Assembly: GCA_009809945.1 (NCBI GenBank)
Contig: WTPW01002425.1
Span: 3,330-67,329, forward strand
Source: Gigaspora margarita
Taxonomy: Eukaryota > Glomeromycota > Glomeromycetes > Diversisporales > Gigasporaceae
Length of the DNA stretch: 64,000 nucleotides
Reading direction: 5' to 3'
Part shown: piece after piece, positions 58,481 to 64,000 of the stretch
Layout: the number at the start of each line of letters is the position of its first letter
Position numbering within the stretch: position 1 is the stretch's first letter
Position numbers and translations under genes: made by a program
The notes under the pieces: model-generated
Database searches by the model: none
What the model was told of the DNA's origin: nothing
What the model saw: only the letters and a program-made list of their open reading frames with translations

Positions 58481-58707
58481 TTATTTTTAATATATATTAT
58501 ATTAAAATAGCACAAATCTATAATAATCCCTTGATTCTGTGATCAGAATTTAATAATTTTAGGTTTGTTAGAATCATTTCATTGAAATGAGCATTTTGGT
58601 AGTAAAATTATCCAAAACAGATCATTGGTTCAAGAGTTATTTAATATTAAAGTTTATAAAATTTTTAATAATAATTGTTAATATATACGAAAATATAGTA
58701 ATTATAA

Positions 58708-59034
58708 ATCAAACCAGTGGTGATCAACACCAGTAATAAGAAATTCATGTAACATGCAAATCAAAATAAAACAAAAATTAATATTAGAGTTAGGGTTAAG
58801 GCCTGGGATGATACAGGGGCATAGGTTATACCAAAATTTCACAAGAAATTTTTTTTGTTAGAGCCTCAAAGATAACTTCATAAACAAATTTTTGCATTAT
58901 AGTCATTTTTTAAAAAATATCTAAAAAATTTGCATTATACCTGATTTTCACATTACACTGCAGCTCATAATAAAAATTATAGTGGAGTTGAACACCAGTG
59001 GTGTTGAACACCAGTGGTGTTGAACACCAGTAGT
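58708..59034. mobile_element. MITE with CACCAGTGGTGTTGAA end repeats
   Basis: The left end ACCAGTGGTGATCAACACCAG and the right end, three tandem copies of a TTGAACACCAGTGGTG unit, are inverted relatives. The interior has TTAGAGTTAGGGTTAAGG and TTTTTTGTTAGAGCC phrases. Confidence 0.65.
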
Positions 59035-59049
59035 GTAATTTAACAATGC

Positions 59050-59215
59050 CGCAAAAATAATATAATTAATGCAATACAAATCTATAATGAACTTGGGATC
59101 CTGTAATTGGATTTTGATAATTTTAGCTTATTTGAATCATCTTATTGAGCTAAATATTTTGGTAGTAAAATCATTCAAAATGGATTATTGGTTCAAAAAT
59201 TATTTAATATTGTAT
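59050..59215. repeat. Decayed core module
   Basis: The order GGGATCCTGTAATTGGATTT, TTTTAGCTTATTTGAATCATC, TTTGGTAGTAAAATCATTCA and GGATTATTGGTTCAAAA follows the core modules of the 57-kb palindrome with substitutions. Confidence 0.6.
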
Positions 59216-60396
59216 ATGAATATTGTCTTGCCAATTTATAAGAACATAGACAGGATATCTAGGACATGTTTGCAATAATGACCCAATATAATATTGTTAT
59301 AGACAATATTCTACAATTTTAACTTAGTCTCTACTATGCCTGGATATATTTGCTAAATAAAACCAATCAAATTGTGAAATTATATAGATTTTTAGCTTGG
59401 AGTATATAAAAAATAATAATAATTTACAAGAAATACAAAAAATTTATTGACTAATAATTATATATTAATTTATATAAATTAGTCAAATATTTGGAACATA
59501 AAAAATTCTGTATAAACATATTTTAAATATTCTGTCTTGGACTATTTACTATTTATATCCTATAACAAGACTATCTGATTCTATTTATTTGGTATGTTTT
59601 TGCAATATTAGCATCCTAGTAATAATTGCTACTAGTTATAATTACTAAAATTTATTAAATAAGTAACAGGATATAAAAATCTAAAAATAATTTTACTTAT
59701 TTTCATTATAGTAAATATGACCTCTAAGGAATTTGAAAATATAATTAGTTCAATAACACCACAGATAATTATTAATCTAATATAGTAATAGTAAATATAG
59801 CAACAATAATAATAATATACATATATACCAGATACCAAATATATATAAAACAAGATTTATAGAATTAAATTTTTTTCTAAAATATTTTTAAATGATTCAA
59901 GTAATTAAATATTCAGTTAAGTGAATTTCTTTATATATATTTACAATTCTGACTATAATATTTACAATTCTAATCTTAGTACTTCAAAAAGTCCCAAATA
60001 TCTCTAATATAGACTATAACTAGATTTTGGCCAATTTTAATCTAATTTGCTAAAAACTAAAAATTTATATTTTTATAAATATTTTGAAAGCCAGTATACA
60101 TTTGTATTAATTAATATGGATTACTGAACATATACATAATTTAATAGAATAGCTAATTGTGATCTTTCTTTAAACCAATTTAACAAATAATAAGACAATC
60201 TTTTAATCCATATTAATCTATATGCATTACTAAATCTATATATATAATTTTATAAAATAGTTAATTGTAATCATTATCCATGTCAATAAAATTATATTTA
60301 GAATAATAATAGTAGTTTTGTATAAATTAGCTATATTATTTTAAAATTTATATAAATTAGTAATTGTTATAATAATATAAATAAGAGTGAATCTAT
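59216..60396. other. AT-rich stretch
   Basis: No gene was recognised. AAAGTCCCAAATATCTCTAA near 59988 resembles the terminal sequence of the GGACC elements (CCCAGACATCTCTAA at 30050), so a decayed end may lie here. Frames at 59069-59278 and 59632-59853 are AT-driven. Confidence 0.4.
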
Positions 60397-60719
60397 TTGT
60401 CACTGGCGGTGACAGTTACTGGAGTGTGATCGACCAATTAGATCAAAGGATCATGTATAACGTGAAAAATGCAAAAACTTAGATTTTTTTGAAAAATCGC
60501 TTCTAACTTCAAATTTTGTCTATGAACCTACTTTTTTTTCCACGAAAAAAAAATTTCTTGCAAAATTTTACTATATACTAAGCTTTACCCCAACCCTAAC
60601 TATGGCTCTAACCCGACCCTAACAGTAGTAAGTTTCGACGCTTTGTTTTGTTTTGATCATAACGTTACATGATCTAATTGGTCGATCATGTTCCGGTGAC
60701 AGTCACCACCGGTGACAAA
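60397..60719. mobile_element. MITE with TGTCACTGGCGGTGACA-type ends
   Basis: TTTGTCACTGGCGGTGACAG and the inverse of TGACAGTCACCACCGGTGAC bound about 320 bp; next to them GATCGACCAATTAGATC pairs with GATCTAATTGGTCGATC. Near 60590 it has CCAACCCTAACTATGGCTCT, again with telomere-like CCCTAAC words. Confidence 0.8.
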
Positions 60720-61980
60720 CACATTTTTTCTATAAATAATAATAAAGTTGTTTATTTAAAAATAATTATAATATTTTATATTGAAATACAAAAATTAAAA
60801 AAAATTAATCTTATAATAATAAATACATAACCTTCAAGATTCAAATAATAATTAATTTTTTATTAACTAGCTTAAAAAGAGTAATCTTATAATAGAACTA
60901 CAATTCTACTACAAGATATAAATAAGATTCAAATAATAATAAGCCTATGATTAATTAACTTGAAAAAGTAATCTTATAGTAGAATTGTTGATTATACTAT
61001 AATAATATATACAAAATATAAGTGCATATTCACAACTACAAAGATGCAAATAAAATGGTTTGCTTATTAAATTAACTTGAAAAGAGTAATTACAAAGTCT
61101 TAAATAATTCTAATTAGAATATAATAAAAAATACTAATAATTATTATTGATTTAACAATAAAATAATATTCTAGTATTTTAAAATAAATATCTATATAGA
61201 CCTTTAGTAAGACTCTTTTAGTTTTGACAAACTATAGTAATAATTAAAAGAAATTTTTAATAGCTAAAGCAGACTCATTTGTCTTAATCTATATTATGAG
61301 TTGTTTTGCTATTAAGTACTTTCTACAAATATAAAAAGCAATTTAATTTGGTATAATTAAAAATAAAAAATTTTAAAGCAGACAAAATAAAATAGTACTT
61401 ATTCTTGATGTTTATACTGAATAAAACTAACAAGTTTTTTTTAGAATTACTATCTAAAATTAGATATTTTTAGAAAGCTTATATGATTAAGTGATATATT
61501 AAATAAAATAAATGAGACAAGCAAGCTAATATCATACTTTAACCTTGTAAGAAAAATGTTGATCTACTTTTGTAATAAAGAAAGTATCAAAAATTAGGTA
61601 ATTTTTTAGAAAAGTAAAAAAAGGGAAGGTAGTAAACTTCTGATAAAAAATATTAGATAATAAATAACATAGCTCTAATACTTTATATTTTCCAACTATA
61701 GCTTGCATGGTAGCAAACTATTTTATTTGGTGAGCTAATTGTTTTATATAAAAAAAACTTGCAACAAATACTACTAATCTTACTAGAAATTATTGTCTTG
61801 GTCAAACATTTAGAACTTCTTAAGAATTGGTTAGAGCAGAAATTATAGAATAGAAAAAATCTTATTTATTTACTATATATTTTAGATTTAAAAAATTTAT
61901 TTTGTTTTTGTATTACTGAAACAATTAGAACTATCTATTACATATATATTATTAAAGGATCAATTTTTGAACCACCCTAG
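60720..61980. other. AT-rich stretch
   Basis: Diverged repeats of AGTAATCTTATAATAGAA and AGATTCAAATAATAAT occur between 60800 and 61100. No gene or terminal repeat was seen. Confidence 0.4.
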
Positions 61981-62625
61981 TAGTGATACAAATTGACAAA
62001 AATTTTCCAATCGATTAGTTGACAACCCATTTTACCCAACTAATTGATTAATCGATTTTATTTCAACTAATCGATTAGTTGACCAATCGATTAATTGATT
62101 AATTGATTAGTTGACCAATCTATTAATCGATTAGTTGACCAATTAATTAGTCGATTAATTGATTAGTTGACCAATTGATTAGCCGACCAATTGATTTGTT
62201 ATTTAAGAAACTTTAAGAAAATAAAAATACCTGAAGTATAAATCAAGTTAATTTTGATGATTGATCTAACAAAATGGTTCATATTGATATGTATAATGAC
62301 ATTATTATCAATTAACTAATTGATTGGTCAACTAATTGATTATATAGATGCCTGGCGAAACTATTTTACCGTTGACAAAACTTATAGTTTTGTCAGGTTT
62401 GTCATTTTGCCAGACATTACTAATCGATTAGCAATTAGTTAACTAACAGATCAATTAGTTAACCAATCGATTAGTTGGCTAATTTACTAATCGATTAATC
62501 AACTAATCAACTAATCAATTAATTGATTAATCGACTAATCGATTAAGTTGGTTTAGTAAAATGGAATCGATTAGTTGTCAACTTGATCAACTAATTGATT
62601 TTTCAACTTCTGATTTGCATCACTA
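61981..62625. repeat. Inverted-repeat element made of TCGATTAGTTGACCAAT units
   Basis: TAGTGATACAAATTGAC and the inverse of GATTTGCATCACTA form the ends. The arms consist of many diverged copies of AATCGATTAGTTGACC in both orientations (61990-62180 and 62420-62600). Confidence 0.7.
62350..62416. repeat. Short nested hairpin
   Basis: GCCTGGCGAAACTATTTTAC pairs with the inverse end TTTTGCCAGACA around TTGACAAAACTTATAGTTTTGTCA. It sits in the middle of the TCGATTAG element. Confidence 0.7.
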
Positions 62626-62626
62626 C

Positions 62627-62911
62627 ACCCTAGCACTACTATCCTAAAAAATTTTGCTACTTTTCTGCTAGCCAATCGGATTTTGAGATCAGGTATAACA
62701 CAAAAAATGCAAAAAATCAAAACAAACCAAAAATTATTCATAAATTAACATTTTATTTATAAAATTACTTACTGCACTCTAACAAAAAGTTTTTCTTATG
62801 AAATTTTAGTATTAAGAAAGCTCTTTCTAATCTAATTTAATAGTAAATTCTAACTCTAATTTAACTGTGAAAATTTTTTAGTGAAATTTTTTAAGTTGGT
62901 AATGCTAGGGT
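62627..62911. mobile_element. MITE with ACCCTAGCA ends
   Basis: ACCCTAGCACTACTATCC and the inverse of AAGTTGGTAATGCTAGGGT bound 285 bp and abut the previous element. The interior has CTCTAACAAAAAGTTTTTCTT. A partial relative lies near 10835. Confidence 0.65.
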
Positions 62912-64000
62912 CTTACAATTTTTGCAGGTTAGATTCACTACAATAAAAATAAATAAAGTAATTTTCAGGTTTTTATATTCTGTTGCTCACAAATATAAAG
63001 TTGTAAATCTATATAGATTTTATACTTTGGATAATAATACAAGATCAGAATATTTAACAGATTATTAATATTGTCGATCATATATCTGAAATAACAAATT
63101 CTTTAAGTTTATTGATGTTGAGAATTAGTATTGTATTAATCATTCAAGAAAAACTTTTTATTAAAAGAATGAAAAATAGTTTTTTATACAGAATTTTGAA
63201 AAATTACTATTTTAGAAGTTAACCAGGGTAACTATTAATTATTCAGATCATGTGATAATTGACAAAATAGCTTTGTATTCCTTAAAATTTAGTAAAGTAG
63301 TATCAGATTTCGGATTTGCAATAGAAATATAATAGTAAAAATTAGTTGAAAAAAATTTTTTTGTTGGTGTATAAAGGGCATTTTTTATATAAATTCTCAA
63401 AATGAACATTTGTTTTGAACTTTTCTAATCATGTTATATTACACTTAATTATGACTTTCTATTGGCTAAATTTGTCACAATAATCATGTTTGTTTTGATT
63501 TTTTCTGATTGTATAATGTTATACCTGATCTTGGAATCTTATTGGTAGTCTGGCACTGACCTATCAAAAGCCACTATAACAAAAAGCTGTAGTAACAAGT
63601 GTTGTTATTGGACATGTCCAACTAATTGAACATGGCTAATTAGACATAAGGCTAAAAGGGCTAATAAATTTGAATTGGACTTTATAAGTCCAATTGGTCA
63701 TAATATAAAAAATGCAATCTGTATAATTTAGAAATGTTTATAGCAGATGATAATTATATAGACTAATGTGAATAATAAACTAACTATTTATATTAAATAC
63801 TTAGATCAATTAGCCAATAAATAATCATTAAAGTTAAAAACTAAAAATGCTTTTAATATAATTAGCTAGCTACTAAAATAGTATATAAGTACCATAATTA
63901 ATTAAAACAATTCTTGCTAATAATTTATAATTTGAATTCAGATAAAAAAATTTTAGTCAATTAGAACAAGTCTATAACAAAAAAGGATTCAACCTTTTTT
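62912..64000. other. AT-rich right end
   Basis: No gene or RNA was recognised. GACATGTCCAACTAATTGAA and TGGACTTTATAAGTCCAATT (63610-63700) form short palindromic phrases that may be an element end. Confidence 0.4.

Larger units (their letters stand above)
56540..58690. repeat. Outer foldback arms around nested insertions
   Basis: The left arm (about 56540-56940) and the right arm (about 58480-58690) are inverted copies. TTTAATATTAAATAACTCTTG pairs with its inverse near 58630, and GTGATCCATTTTGGAT pairs with the region near 58610. Each arm carries decayed core modules (56600-56690, 56805-56900, 58545-58625). Between the arms sit the 906-bp element and a SINE. Confidence 0.6.

Overview
The window looks like nuclear DNA of an arbuscular-mycorrhizal (Glomeromycotina, Rhizophagus-like) fungus. 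It is very AT-rich and dominated by transposons, with short GT-AG introns, Sel1 repeats, C2H2 zinc fingers and one intact fungal bestrophin-type channel gene. The assignment rests on the gene families and repeat style seen here, not on a database search. A 710-base run of N (55042-55751) and scattered single Ns mark assembly gaps.

Layout. 1-418 holds the N-terminal end of an open, GC-richer reading frame that runs off the left edge. 648-3040 holds foldback and MITE-like repeats and a decayed reverse-transcriptase fragment. 3258-4765 is a long tRNA-headed repeat with a poly(A) tail; a decayed second copy lies at 19160-21020. 5260-8534 holds MITEs, a tandem repeat, a frameshifted low-complexity gene and a 1.28-kb element with a 9-bp target-site duplication (TSD). 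9516-10154 is a small spliced Ser-rich gene or pseudogene with a purine minisatellite just upstream of its start codon. 12973-14548 is the best gene: a two-exon bestrophin/UPF0187-like channel of 405 residues. 15.5-19.2 kb is a cluster of small inverted-repeat elements.

24471-37250 is one decayed LINE-type retrotransposon (ORF1, then endonuclease plus reverse transcriptase) expanded to about 13 kb by at least eight insertions, one of them nested inside another. Several have clean TSDs of hAT (8 bp), PIF/Harbinger-like (3 bp) or Mutator-like (9 bp) size. 37.5-48.4 kb is more MITEs, foldbacks and a tandem segmental duplication. 48825-54470 is a broken multi-exon gene with an N-terminal Cys/His module, Sel1 repeats and a core whose spaced acidic motifs resemble a DDE transposase. 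A hAT element, itself carrying a PIF-like MITE, interrupts its first coding block. 55767-56362 is a C2H2 zinc-finger gene with an in-frame stop, next to the gap. 56.5-59.2 kb is a nested foldback built around a 906-bp palindrome and a tRNA-headed SINE. The right end holds more inverted-repeat elements and plain AT-rich sequence.

The most unusual signal is a short palindromic module centred on GTCTC-N3-GAGAC, set in conserved flanks that resemble each other from copy to copy. It recurs, intact or degenerate, about 18 times and sits inside inverted-repeat elements whose termini are otherwise different. No complete transposase gene was seen for any of the non-autonomous elements; the only transposase-like candidate is the broken gene at 48.8-54.5 kb.
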